From: Flavobacteriaceae bacterium UBA3356
GTDB taxonomy: Bacteria > Bacteroidota > Bacteroidia > Flavobacteriales > Flavobacteriaceae
Direction of reading: 5' to 3'
Assembly (NCBI GenBank): GCA_002360635.1
Contig: DEQW01000001.1
Location: forward strand, 746,036 to 810,035
DNA: 64,000 nucleotides
Shown here in pieces: positions 26,653 through 34,845 of the stretch. A program made the translations under genes and the position numbers. Under the pieces are notes generated by a model. The model worked only from the letters and a program-made list of their open reading frames with translations. It had not been told where the DNA came from and did not search any database. Position 1 is the stretch's first letter; each line of letters opens with the position of its first letter.

Positions 26653-26913
26653 TTAATTTGCTTTTATTTGATATTGGATTAATAATTTTTCTGAATCTGG
26701 AAATTCTAATAATCTGGATACAGTTAAATTGAATACTTTTGCAAATACCGCTATGTTCGTAAGTGAAATATTCCGCTCACCTCTTTCAATCATTCCAATA
26801 TAAGTTCTATGAAATCCCGTTTTAAAAGAAAGTTGCTCTTGGCTCAAGCCTTCCTTTTTTCTTAACTCACGAATTCTATTACCAAATTCTTTCAGTAAAA
26901 AATTATTAACCAT
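26653..26913 (-). CDS. XRE-family HTH regulator (restriction controller-like)
   Basis: 86 residues, one helix-turn-helix domain (about 9-66): FGNRIRELRKKEGLSQEQLS, then TGFHRTYIGMIERGERNISLTNIAVFAKVF. Length and the HRTYIGxIERGxRNISL recognition region closely resemble controller (C) proteins of Type II restriction systems. These delay endonuclease expression until the host DNA is methylated. A perfect 15-bp inverted repeat lies 12 bases upstream of its ATG, where a C-operator would be. Three bases separate it from the nuclease gene, so it would regulate its own C-R transcript and perhaps the divergent methyltransferase. Confidence 0.85.
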   Translation of the reverse strand: MVNNFLLKEFGNRIRELRKKEGLSQEQLSFKTGFHRTYIGMIERGERNISLTNIAVFAKVFNLTVSRLLEFPDSEKLLIQYQIKAN

Positions 26914-26924
26914 TAATCAAAACT

Positions 26925-26962
26925 ATACTTATTGTATGTCAAGCTCAACATACAATAAGTAT
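26925..26962. promoter_or_regulatory. perfect inverted repeat, probable operator of the HTH regulator
   Basis: Arms ATACTTATTGTATGT (26925-26939) and ACATACAATAAGTAT (26948-26962) are exact complements with an 8-base spacer. Each arm is itself nearly symmetrical (TAC-n5-GTA; TAC-n5-GTA), so two dimer sites centred 25 bp apart are possible, as in known C-operators. It lies between the divergent HTH and methyltransferase genes. Confidence 0.85.
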
Positions 26963-27002
26963 CAATAGGATTTTTTCAATATTTTTCAGAATATTAATTG
27001 GA

Positions 27003-27090
27003 AAAAATATATTTCCAATCTCAATCTTAACAAGATACATTCTTTTACTTTTGCAGACAATTCGCAAGCATTGAGCGATATTATTTGGGT
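27003..27090 (+). repeat. long direct repeat, right copy (decayed 3' end of gene A)
   Basis: Copy of 25803-25890. Read in the gene A frame it continues to WVTQ and a TGA at 27098-27100 that overlaps the methyltransferase ATG (ATGA). Of the 7 differences from the left copy, 6 change the amino acid, as expected of a fragment that is no longer translated. Confidence 0.92.
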
Positions 27091-27096
27091 AACACA

Positions 27097-28095
27097 ATGA
27101 ATTATATAGGCTCCAAACACAAACTATCTTCTTTTATTTTCAATACGGTTACTTCGGTGTGTGGAAACGATTTGTCTCAAAAAGTGTTCTGCGACCTTTT
27201 TGCGGGTACCGGAATTGTTGGCAGAACGTTTAAAAGCCACGTAAAACAAGTAATTGCCAACGACATGGAGTTTTACAGTTATGTTTTAAACCGAAATTAT
27301 ATTGGTAATCACATTGCTTTAAATTCTGAAACATTAATCGATTCACTAAATAGCCTGAAAGGGCAAAAAGGATTTATTTTCGAGAATTATTCTGAAGGAG
27401 GAAAAGCAGGGCGTTTGTATTTTACTTCAGAAAACGGACAAAAAATAGATGCTGTTCGCCAACAAATTGAAGCGTGGCGAGAAACTTCAGCGATTGATGA
27501 AAACCAATATTATTTTCTATTGGCTTCGTTATTGGAAAGTGCCGATAAGGTGGCAAATACAGCTTCGGTTTATGGTGCTTTTTTAAAGAAAATAAAAGCT
27601 TCCGCCGCAAAGAAAATGGTGATACGTCCGGCTGAATTTCAGAAAACAGAACAGTCTCACGCAGTATTTCAGAAAGACAGTAATAAGCTTATTACAGAAA
27701 TTGAAGGCGATATTTTATATTTAGATCCGCCGTACAACGCTAGGCAATATGGAGCAAACTATCATTTGCTGAATACTATTGCAAAATATGATACCTTTGT
27801 ACCTAAAGGAAAAACAGGCTTACGGGAGTATTATAAAAGTAATTATTGTAAAAAAGGTGAGGTAGTGCAATCGTTCACCGAGTTGATTGAAAATGCACAA
27901 TTTAAATACATCTTTTTAAGTTACAATAATGAAGGGTTAATGAGCTGTGATGAAGTAGAAACCATTATGAAACGCTTCGGAAAATATAGTTTGGAAACTA
28001 AAAAATACCAGCGTTTTAAAGCCGATAAAACTGAAAATAGAAACCATAAAGCCAATGCGACTTTTGAGTATTTGCATATATTAGAGAAAAAATAA
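27097..28095 (+). CDS. D12-class N6-adenine DNA methyltransferase
   Basis: 332 residues from ATG 27097 (a TTG at 27085 sits in the decayed repeat). It starts MNYIGSKHKL, typical of D12 enzymes. SAM-binding motif I is FCDLFAGTG (about 31-39) and the catalytic motif IV is DPPY at 210-213 (LYLDPPYNARQYG). It methylates adenine in a specific but unknown site. It lies 12 bases before a DUF4254 gene. The start codon overlaps the stop of a decayed copy of gene A, showing that the two were once adjacent and coupled. It now faces the inserted HTH/nuclease pair across a shared 183-base regulatory gap, so it may protect against either nuclease or both. Confidence 0.92.
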   Translation: MNYIGSKHKLSSFIFNTVTSVCGNDLSQKVFCDLFAGTGIVGRTFKSHVKQVIANDMEFYSYVLNRNYIGNHIALNSETLIDSLNSLKGQKGFIFENYSEGGKAGRLYFTSENGQKIDAVRQQIEAWRETSAIDENQYYFLLASLLESADKVANTASVYGAFLKKIKASAAKKMVIRPAEFQKTEQSHAVFQKDSNKLITEIEGDILYLDPPYNARQYGANYHLLNTIAKYDTFVPKGKTGLREYYKSNYCKKGEVVQSFTELIENAQFKYIFLSYNNEGLMSCDEVETIMKRFGKYSLETKKYQRFKADKTENRNHKANATFEYLHILEKK

Positions 28096-28107
28096 AAAGT
28101 AAACCCT

Positions 28108-28716
28108 ATGTTTAGCGATAAAGCCAATAAAATATTTCAAAAAGTAATAGAAAAGTATCACGAAATTGATTCAGTAGATCAAGATTTTAAAAATCCGTAC
28201 GATAAAGATGCTGAACTAATTGAGCACTTATTGTATAGAAAATGCTGGATTGACACTGTACAATGGCATTATGAAGATATAATTCGTGATCCCAACATCG
28301 ACCCTGCTGGAGCATTACTGTTAAAGCGAAAAATCGATGCTTCTAACCAAGACCGTACCGATACCGTAGAATATATTGACAGCTATTTTCTTGAAAAATT
28401 TAAGGATGTATCCGTAAAAGACAATGCTACTATCAATACAGAAAGCCCTGCTTGGGGAATAGATAGGTTATCCATATTGGCTTTAAAAATTTACCATATG
28501 AATGAAGAAGCAACTCGTACCGATGCTTCTCAAAAGCACCAAGCGGCATGTAAAGCTAAGCTGAATGTACTGCTAGAACAGCGTGTGGATTTAAGTACAG
28601 CCATCAATCAACTTTTAGAAGATATTGCTAATGGCGATAAGTATATGAAAGTGTACAAGCAGATGAAAATGTACAATGATGATGAGTTGAACCCAGTTCT
28701 TCGCGGTGAAAAGTAA
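28108..28716 (+). CDS. DUF4254 family protein
   Basis: 202 residues, soluble, largely helical and charged. The pattern with HLLYRKCWIDTVQWHYEDIIRDPNIDP (about 45-72) and LLKRKIDASNQDRTD matches what I recall as DUF4254, a family almost always next to a family 9 glycosyltransferase, as here (41 bases upstream). Biochemical function unknown; the linkage suggests a part in lipopolysaccharide core assembly. It follows the methyltransferase by 12 bases and is probably on the same transcript. Confidence 0.75.
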   Translation: MFSDKANKIFQKVIEKYHEIDSVDQDFKNPYDKDAELIEHLLYRKCWIDTVQWHYEDIIRDPNIDPAGALLLKRKIDASNQDRTDTVEYIDSYFLEKFKDVSVKDNATINTESPAWGIDRLSILALKIYHMNEEATRTDASQKHQAACKAKLNVLLEQRVDLSTAINQLLEDIANGDKYMKVYKQMKMYNDDELNPVLRGEK

Positions 28717-28757
28717 TACTTTTCTCTTACTCAACCGGAAGAATTAAAACTCTATTC

Positions 28758-29789
28758 ATGCCGAAACCTTCTCATATTTTAGTGCTTCGTTTTTCAGCAA
28801 TGGGAGACGTAGCGATGACTGTACCGGTATTACGGGTTTTTTCTGAAACGTATCCTGAAGTACAACTAACCGTTGTTTCAAAAAAACACTTTAAACCATT
28901 TTTCAATACCATCCCAACAATAAATTTTATTGAAGCCGATGTATATGGGAAGCATAAAAACTTCGGTTTATTAAAACTTGCTAACGAAGCAAAATCCAAT
29001 GGAATTGATGTGGTAGCCGATTTACACAATGTAATCCGTTCAAAAATTATTTCGAATTATCTACGGTTGCAAGGGTATAAAGTTGCCACCATCGATAAAG
29101 GACGAGAAGAAAAGAGACAGTTAACCGCTTCAGAAAATAAAAAGTTTGCGCAATTGAAAACCACACATCAACGCTACGCAGACGTTTTTGAGAAATTAGG
29201 TTTTCCGTTAGACCTTTCAAAACACACATTTCCTGAAAGGCAACAACTTAATAGAAGGTTACACAGTTTAATTGGGCAGCATACCAAAAAAGCCATTGGA
29301 ATTGCCCCTTTTGCAGCTCATGACAGTAAAATGTATCCGTTAGAGCAAATGAAGCAAGTTATTTCAGAAGTACATAAAACTGAAAAGTATAAAATTTTTC
29401 TGTTTGGAGGTGGTCAAAAGGAAGAAGAAAAGCTAAAAGGCATTGCTTCTAATTTTGAAAACGTAACAAATGTCGCCGGACAATTAACTTTTGAAGAAGA
29501 GTTGGCTTTAATTTCAAACCTAGACGGAATGCTCTCTATGGACAGTGGCAATGGTCATTTGGCAGCGATGTTTGGCATACCTGTTATCACGCTTTGGGGT
29601 GTAACGCATCCGTTTGCGGGTTTTGTACCTTTTAATCAGCCAATTGAAAATCAGTTAACGGCAGACCGTGAACAATATCCGTTGATTCCTACCTCTATTT
29701 ATGGGAATAAATTTCCTGAAGGGTATGAAGATGCTATAAAAACCATCTCACCAAAAACAGTTTTAGATACTATTTATAAAGTTTTTTAA
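28758..29789 (+). CDS. family 9 glycosyltransferase (heptosyltransferase-like)
   Basis: 343 residues with the GT9 two-domain layout. N-terminal HILVLRFSAMGDVAMTVPVLR (6-26) and ADLHNVIRSKIISNYL (about 92-107) are typical, as are C-terminal GIAPFAAHDSKMYP, FGGGQKEEEKL and LSMDSGNGHLAAMFGIPVITLWG. Such enzymes add heptose or a similar sugar to the lipid A core on the cytoplasmic face. It is paired with DUF4254. The gene ends just before a palindrome that separates it from the convergent reductase gene. Confidence 0.9.
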   Translation: MPKPSHILVLRFSAMGDVAMTVPVLRVFSETYPEVQLTVVSKKHFKPFFNTIPTINFIEADVYGKHKNFGLLKLANEAKSNGIDVVADLHNVIRSKIISNYLRLQGYKVATIDKGREEKRQLTASENKKFAQLKTTHQRYADVFEKLGFPLDLSKHTFPERQQLNRRLHSLIGQHTKKAIGIAPFAAHDSKMYPLEQMKQVISEVHKTEKYKIFLFGGGQKEEEKLKGIASNFENVTNVAGQLTFEEELALISNLDGMLSMDSGNGHLAAMFGIPVITLWGVTHPFAGFVPFNQPIENQLTADREQYPLIPTSIYGNKFPEGYEDAIKTISPKTVLDTIYKVF

Positions 29790-29804
29790 ACCCTTTGAGC
29801 CTTT

Positions 29805-29830
29805 CGGTAACTGAGCGGAGCCGAAGTTAC
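29805..29830. repeat. palindrome between convergent genes
   Basis: GTAACT and AGTTAC flank a GAGCGGAGCCGA centre, and the inner CGG/CCG also pair. It is of the same GC-rich 'TTCGGCTCCGCTCAG' style as the elements at 8873 and 57426, in an otherwise AT-rich gap. It may end transcription in both directions. It overlaps the last codon of the minus-strand gene. Confidence 0.5.
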
Positions 29831-30888
29831 ACATCATCATAATCCACAGACAAAGTTGCTGTAGTAGGGTGCGCTTGGCAGGTTAAAATCAATCCGTCTG
29901 CAATTTCATCATCGGTCAATATTTGATTTTTTCGCATTTCGGCTTTTCCTTCGGTAATTCTGGCAATACACGTACTACAAATTCCACCTTGACACGAGTA
30001 TGGCGGATCTAAATCGTGATCCAATGCTGCTTCAAGCACTGATTTTTTCTGAGGCATAGAAAAGGTTTCCACTTCGTCATCAAGCGTGATGGTTACTTGG
30101 GTGTCACCTTCGTGCTTTTTGGTGAGCAATCCTTTTTCGGCTGTATTGAAAAGTTCAAAAAGAATCTGTTTTTCATTGATACCGTTTTCTTTTAAAGTTG
30201 AAGAAACTTCGTCAATCATAGGCTCTGGGCCGCATAGATAAAAAGAGTTGAAGGTACGGTCCTTAAATTTATTTTTCAGCAAAAGATTAACGGTAGAACG
30301 TTCAATTCGACCAAATAATGCTTCGTTTTCCAGTTTTCGGCTGTAGATAAATTCAACAAAAAGACGGTCTTTGTATTTTTTTTGAAGTGCTAATATTTCA
30401 GAATGAAACATGGTTTCAGAAAGCGATTGATTTCCGTACACCAATAAAAACGTACTGTCCGGCATTTCATTTAAAACAGTCTTTACAATAGAAAGCACTG
30501 GGGTAATCCCACTTCCGGCAACAAACGCAGCGTAATGGTTTGAAATACTGTTGGCTTCGTCATCCTTGGGGTCAAAAACAAACTTTCCTTCTGGCGGAAA
30601 TACTTCCAGTGTATCGCCCACTTTTAATTTAGTATTGGCAAAGACCGAGAATAGTCCTTTTTCCACTTTTTTAACACCCACTTTCAGTTTGCCACTATCT
30701 GGCGCACAGCAAATAGAATAGGCACGGCGCAATTCGGTGTCATCAATTGTGTGTTTTATGGTAATATATTGTCCAGCTTTGAATGAAAAGATATCTTTCA
30801 ATTCATCGGGTATAGTAAAGGTAATCGATACAGCATTAGGCGTTTCCCTGTTCACTTCGGAAACGGGCAGCGAATAAAAACCACTCAT
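29827..30888 (-). CDS. ferredoxin/PaaE-type NAD(P)H oxidoreductase
   Basis: 353 residues from the ATG at 30888 (a TTG nine bases upstream is less likely). FAD-binding RRAYSICCAP is near residue 56, the NAD(P)-binding AGSGITPVLSI near 108, and FYLCGPEPMID near 208. A C-terminal plant-type [2Fe-2S] domain carries DPPYSCQGGICSTC plus a final LTCQA cysteine. This flavodoxin-reductase-plus-ferredoxin fusion matches PaaE, the reductase of phenylacetyl-CoA epoxidase. No other paa genes are here, so its electron acceptor may be something else, such as a fatty-acid or steroid-type hydroxylase. Confidence 0.88.
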   Translation of the reverse strand: MSGFYSLPVSEVNRETPNAVSITFTIPDELKDIFSFKAGQYITIKHTIDDTELRRAYSICCAPDSGKLKVGVKKVEKGLFSVFANTKLKVGDTLEVFPPEGKFVFDPKDDEANSISNHYAAFVAGSGITPVLSIVKTVLNEMPDSTFLLVYGNQSLSETMFHSEILALQKKYKDRLFVEFIYSRKLENEALFGRIERSTVNLLLKNKFKDRTFNSFYLCGPEPMIDEVSSTLKENGINEKQILFELFNTAEKGLLTKKHEGDTQVTITLDDEVETFSMPQKKSVLEAALDHDLDPPYSCQGGICSTCIARITEGKAEMRKNQILTDDEIADGLILTCQAHPTTATLSVDYDDV

Positions 30889-31079
30889 TGTTTTCAATTT
30901 TTCAGCAAACTTACAAAGGAAAATGATTTCAGTAATGGAAATCGACTAATATCAGCCAATTTTTAACGTTATAACCTTACAGAAACCAAAAAGAACCTTA
31001 TTTTTACAGCTTATTTCTTGCTTTTATATACTAAAAGCAACGCTTTTAAGTTACAGTATCATAATAAATTGACACAATT

Positions 31080-33638
31080 TTGAAAGGCATATATAAAACT
31101 ACTCTCTTTTTATTGGCTGTTATTGTTTTAGCAGCTTGTTCACGAAAAAAAGACACTTTTTTAAGTCGTAATTTCCACGCAGTAACGGCCGAATATAATA
31201 CGCTATACAATGGAAATTTAGCTTTTGAAGATGGCAAAGAAGGATTAGCAGCTAGCTATCGCGATAATTTTTGGGAAATCCTTCCCGTTGAGCGCATCGA
31301 TCTTGATGAAAATGCAACCTTACCTGGGGAATCTAAAAACCCAAACTTTAATCGGGCTGAAGAAAAAGCAGCAAAGGCTATCCAAAAGCATTCGGTTTAT
31401 GTAAACAACAAAGAGCATAACCCTCAAATTGATGAAGCCTATATGTTATTGGGTAAAGCGCGTTATTATGATGGTCGTTTTATTCCTTCCTTAGATGCTT
31501 TCAATTTTATTTTAGACCGTTACCCAACCAGTAATAACATTACCAACGCCAATGTATGGAAAGCAAAAGCAAACATTCGGTTAAACAATGAAGAAGTAGC
31601 GTTAGAAAACCTACAAGAACTTTTAGAAGATGTAGAGCGCGAAAAAATTGAAATGGACGAAGAAGAATTAGCTGATGTTGCTGCTATTATGGCCGAAGCA
31701 TACGTTAATATGGATTCTATCCCTGAAGCATTACCTTATATGAAAATTGCTTCAGAAAATGTAGAGGACAACGAGCTTAAAGGACGTTATAATTACATTA
31801 AGGGACAATTGTACAACCGTATTGGAGAGCGAGACAGCGCTAATATGGCTTTTGATCAAGTAATCGAACTAAACCGTAAAGCACCAAGGGTGTATATGAT
31901 TAACGCCTACATTGCCAAAGCGAGAAATTTCGACTACGATAATGAAGATAAAACCGCCTTTTTAGAGTTGCTGAATGAATTGGCAGAAGACCGTGAAAAC
32001 CGTCCGTATTTGGATAAAATTTATAATCAGATAGGTGAGTATTACTATAATCTGGACAGTATAGATACGGCTGTAAAGTTTTATAACAAATCCATTCAAG
32101 AGAAATCACAAGATAGAACGTTACAGTCCAAAAATTATGAAACATTAGCAATTATAAATTTTGATGCTACGGAATACAAAGCCGCTGGAGCATATTATGA
32201 TAGTACGTTGACCAACCTTGAAGAGAATACTAAAAAGCACCGACGTATTAAAAAGAAACGTGAAAACTTGGATGATGTAATTAAATACGAAGATATTGCG
32301 ATTAAAAACGATAGTATTTTACGTTTTGTAAATATGACTGAGGGAGAGCGGTTAGCCTATTTCACTAACTATACTACAAAACTGAAAGAAAAGGCAATTG
32401 CTGATTCCCTTGCTAGGGTAAAAGAACAACAAAGCATCGCTAATAACGAATTTTACCAAAAAAACACAAATTCTGGTGGTCCTTCTAACGAGGGCAGCAC
32501 TTTTTATTTTTACAACCCAACCACGGTTGCCTACGGGAAACAAGAGTTTAATAAAATTTGGGGTGACCGTAAACTGGAAGATAACTGGAGACGTTCAGAC
32601 AAACAAACTTCATTGATAGAGGAAGAAGATGCTTTTCAGGCAGAGGCAATTTCAGATAATGAACGTTTTGACCCGCAAACATATATTGCAAAAATCCCAA
32701 CCGACCAAAAAGTAATCGATAGTCTTGCAGGTGATCGAAATTTCGCATATTACCAATTAGGTTTGATTTACAAAGAAAAATTCAAAGAATACGGGCTCGC
32801 AACAGAACGGCTTGAAAAATTATTGACCTTCAATCCTGAAGATCGTTTAATACTTCCGTCTAAATATAATTTGTATAAAATTTATAGCGAGATGGAAAAT
32901 GAGTCGTTGGCAACCCAATATAAAAACGACATTATAACCAACCATCCAGATTCGCGTTATGCTGAAATACTACGCAACCCGAATACAGCATTGGCGACCG
33001 ATGAATCAAGTCCAGAATTTAAGTATAAACAATTGTACAAAGATTTTGAAGCTTCAAAATACGAACATGTAATTGAACAAAGTGATGCGTACATTTCACA
33101 ATATACAGGAACGGAGATTGTCCCTAAATTCGAACTCTTAAAAGCAACGGCAATTGCTCGCCAACAAGGTTTTGAGGCTTATAAAAAAGCGTTGAATTTT
33201 ATAGCATTGAATTATCCAAATTCCAAAGAAGGCCAACAAGCTGAGTTTATTTACGGGAAAACTCTTCGCACCATCGAATCCAGTGATTTTTTAGCTGATG
33301 AAGAAGCCAAAAGTTGGAAAGTAGTTTATAAATTTGACAGCACAGAGACGGAAGCTGCACAAGCATTAAAAGACAAATTGGTTGAAGCCATAGATGCGTA
33401 TCGATATACCAATATGAGCGCGTCACTGGATTATTATACCCCACAAACCAAATTGGTTGTAATCCACGGTCTAAACACCAAAACAGGCGGACGTAATTTC
33501 GCACAGGTTCTGAAGGAAAACAAAGAATTTAAAATAAAGAAACCTTCTTTTGAAATTTCAACGCCTAACTATAAGATTATTCAGATTCATAAAAATTTGG
33601 ACACTTATTTAAATAATGAAAATGAACCTGTAGAATAA
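31080..33638 (+). CDS. sprE: T9SS/gliding TPR lipoprotein, SprE/PorW-like
   Basis: 852 residues. A lipoprotein signal peptide ends at LAAC (Cys20), followed by KDTFLSRNFHAVTAEYNTLYNGNLAFEDG, a segment I associate with SprE (Flavobacterium) and PorW (Porphyromonas). Many helical TPR-like repeats follow (for example about 115-230, 290-350, 560-640). It is needed for type IX secretion and gliding and is anchored in the outer membrane facing the periplasm. The only start that keeps the signal peptide is TTG at 31080. It is followed at 28 bases by a bactofilin gene and the atp genes. The window also holds gldH and a T9SS cargo. Confidence 0.85.
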   Translation: MKGIYKTTLFLLAVIVLAACSRKKDTFLSRNFHAVTAEYNTLYNGNLAFEDGKEGLAASYRDNFWEILPVERIDLDENATLPGESKNPNFNRAEEKAAKAIQKHSVYVNNKEHNPQIDEAYMLLGKARYYDGRFIPSLDAFNFILDRYPTSNNITNANVWKAKANIRLNNEEVALENLQELLEDVEREKIEMDEEELADVAAIMAEAYVNMDSIPEALPYMKIASENVEDNELKGRYNYIKGQLYNRIGERDSANMAFDQVIELNRKAPRVYMINAYIAKARNFDYDNEDKTAFLELLNELAEDRENRPYLDKIYNQIGEYYYNLDSIDTAVKFYNKSIQEKSQDRTLQSKNYETLAIINFDATEYKAAGAYYDSTLTNLEENTKKHRRIKKKRENLDDVIKYEDIAIKNDSILRFVNMTEGERLAYFTNYTTKLKEKAIADSLARVKEQQSIANNEFYQKNTNSGGPSNEGSTFYFYNPTTVAYGKQEFNKIWGDRKLEDNWRRSDKQTSLIEEEDAFQAEAISDNERFDPQTYIAKIPTDQKVIDSLAGDRNFAYYQLGLIYKEKFKEYGLATERLEKLLTFNPEDRLILPSKYNLYKIYSEMENESLATQYKNDIITNHPDSRYAEILRNPNTALATDESSPEFKYKQLYKDFEASKYEHVIEQSDAYISQYTGTEIVPKFELLKATAIARQQGFEAYKKALNFIALNYPNSKEGQQAEFIYGKTLRTIESSDFLADEEAKSWKVVYKFDSTETEAAQALKDKLVEAIDAYRYTNMSASLDYYTPQTKLVVIHGLNTKTGGRNFAQVLKENKEFKIKKPSFEISTPNYKIIQIHKNLDTYLNNENEPVE

Positions 33639-33665
33639 CAAAAACAAACCTAAAAACCCAGACCT

Positions 33666-34136
33666 ATGTTTTCAGAAAAAAAAGAAAGAACCGGACAAGA
33701 GCCCAGTAGCGGACAAAACCGAATTAATGAAGGCACAACACTAGAAGGTGATGTGGTTTCACAAGGCTTTTTTAGAATAGATGGAACCGTAAAAGGTACA
33801 ATTAAAACCCCTTCAAAAGTGGTGTTGGGAAAAAGTGGCTATATTAACGGAACCCTTACTTGTGAAAATGCCGATATTGAAGGAAAATTTGAAGGTAACT
33901 TAGATGTTTCAGGAACATTATCATTAAAATCAACAGCACATATTAAAGGCGAAGTAGTTGCTGGAAAATTAGCCGTTGAACCCGGTGCTACATTTAATGC
34001 CTCGTGTGTTATGAAAGGCTCCCAAAAGGAAACAAAGCCCAAAACCGAAACAAAACTTAAAGAAGACGAAGCATCAAAGCCGAGTCCTTACGACAGGCAA
34101 CAGCGTGCCAAAAAATCTACCGAACCTCTTAAGTAG
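33666..34136 (+). CDS. bactofilin (polymer-forming cytoskeletal protein)
   Basis: 156 residues. The core (about 20-115) is the right-handed beta-helix of bactofilins: GTTLEGDVVSQGFFRIDGTVKG, then hydrophobic-G-x-hydrophobic turns ending in AVEPGATFNASCVM. Flanking tails are charged and disordered, with a lysine-rich C-terminus. Bactofilins self-assemble into filaments without nucleotide and act in cell shape or in placing envelope machinery. It lies between sprE and the ATP synthase accessory genes and stops two bases before the next TTG start. Confidence 0.92.
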   Translation: MFSEKKERTGQEPSSGQNRINEGTTLEGDVVSQGFFRIDGTVKGTIKTPSKVVLGKSGYINGTLTCENADIEGKFEGNLDVSGTLSLKSTAHIKGEVVAGKLAVEPGATFNASCVMKGSQKETKPKTETKLKEDEASKPSPYDRQQRAKKSTEPLK

Positions 34137-34138
34137 TT

Positions 34139-34357
34139 TTGGCAGATAAAAACAACAATGGGCTAAGGCGATGGGCCGCGCTAAGTGCTATTGCCATTGA
34201 AATGGCTGTGGTTATTTACCTCTTTGTGCGTGGCGGTCAATGGCTAGATACCGAGTATAATGACGGCGGAAAACTGTATGTAATTATCGGAACTCTTGTG
34301 GGAGTGGGCTTATCTCTTTATTTGGTAGTGAAACAAACCAACCGATTGAATAAATAA
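34139..34357 (+). CDS. AtpZ/AtpI-type ATP synthase-associated membrane protein
   Basis: 72 residues with two membrane spans (about 14-32 and 45-64) and a glycine-rich turn (RGGQWLDTEYNDGGK). The size and pattern match the small F0F1-associated proteins (AtpZ/AtpI family) that help c-ring assembly or Mg2+ supply. Translation starts at TTG, two bases after the bactofilin stop; no ATG is available. It is directly upstream of the atp genes. Confidence 0.75.
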   Translation: MADKNNNGLRRWAALSAIAIEMAVVIYLFVRGGQWLDTEYNDGGKLYVIIGTLVGVGLSLYLVVKQTNRLNK

Positions 34358-34359
34358 AA

Positions 34360-34746
34360 ATGGCCAAGAGTATTAAGTTTTTAGCTGTTTTAGCAGGTAT
34401 ATTAATAATAGTATTTGCAATACATTTAGCTATATTATTCTATTGCAATCTTCCTCTTTTTGAAAATAAAATAATACTTTCATACGTAGTTAATTTTATC
34501 CTTGCTGGGATTATTTTATTCGTGATACAGCGGGCATTAAAAAAGAAATCTTCACAAGCTGGTTTTATCTTTATGGCAGGTAGTGGTTTAAAATTTCTTT
34601 TTTTCTTTCTTATTTTCTATCCAACATACAGAGCAGATGGGAGCATGCAAACCATTGAATTTGTTGCTTTCTTTGTTCCATACGCAGTCTGTTTGGCTTT
34701 AGAAGTTTTCTATCTTTCTAAACAGCTTAATAATCAAGTATATTGA
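34360..34746 (+). CDS. small membrane protein in the atp cluster (DUF6168-like)
   Basis: 128 residues with four predicted membrane spans, as in ATP synthase protein I. It has KSIKFLAVLAGILIIVFAIH at the N-terminus and FIFMAGSGLKFLFFFLIFYP in the third span. I place it near DUF6168 from memory only. Its position, two bases after the AtpZ-like gene and 99 bases before atpB, suggests a part in ATP synthase assembly. Confidence 0.6.
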   Translation: MAKSIKFLAVLAGILIIVFAIHLAILFYCNLPLFENKIILSYVVNFILAGIILFVIQRALKKKSSQAGFIFMAGSGLKFLFFFLIFYPTYRADGSMQTIEFVAFFVPYAVCLALEVFYLSKQLNNQVY

Positions 34747-34804
34747 TGGTTTTATAACCTGAAAAAAAGAATTAAAATTGTTTTTACAATAAAATATATA
34801 ACTG

Positions 34805-34812
34805 TATTTTTG
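34805..34812 (+). promoter_or_regulatory. TAnnTTTG promoter box for the atp operon
   Basis: TATTTTTG, 33 bases before the atpB ATG. A TTG at 34778-34780 could be the -33 element, though the 24-base spacing is longer than usual. Confidence 0.55.
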
Positions 34813-34845
34813 CACCGATTTTAAGGACATCACTATTTGTGTATT

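Noticed and set aside
25891..27090. The cassette as a transposon or prophage remnant
   Set aside because: No transposase, integrase, terminal inverted repeats or phage genes; the boundaries are 88-bp direct repeats derived from a host gene.
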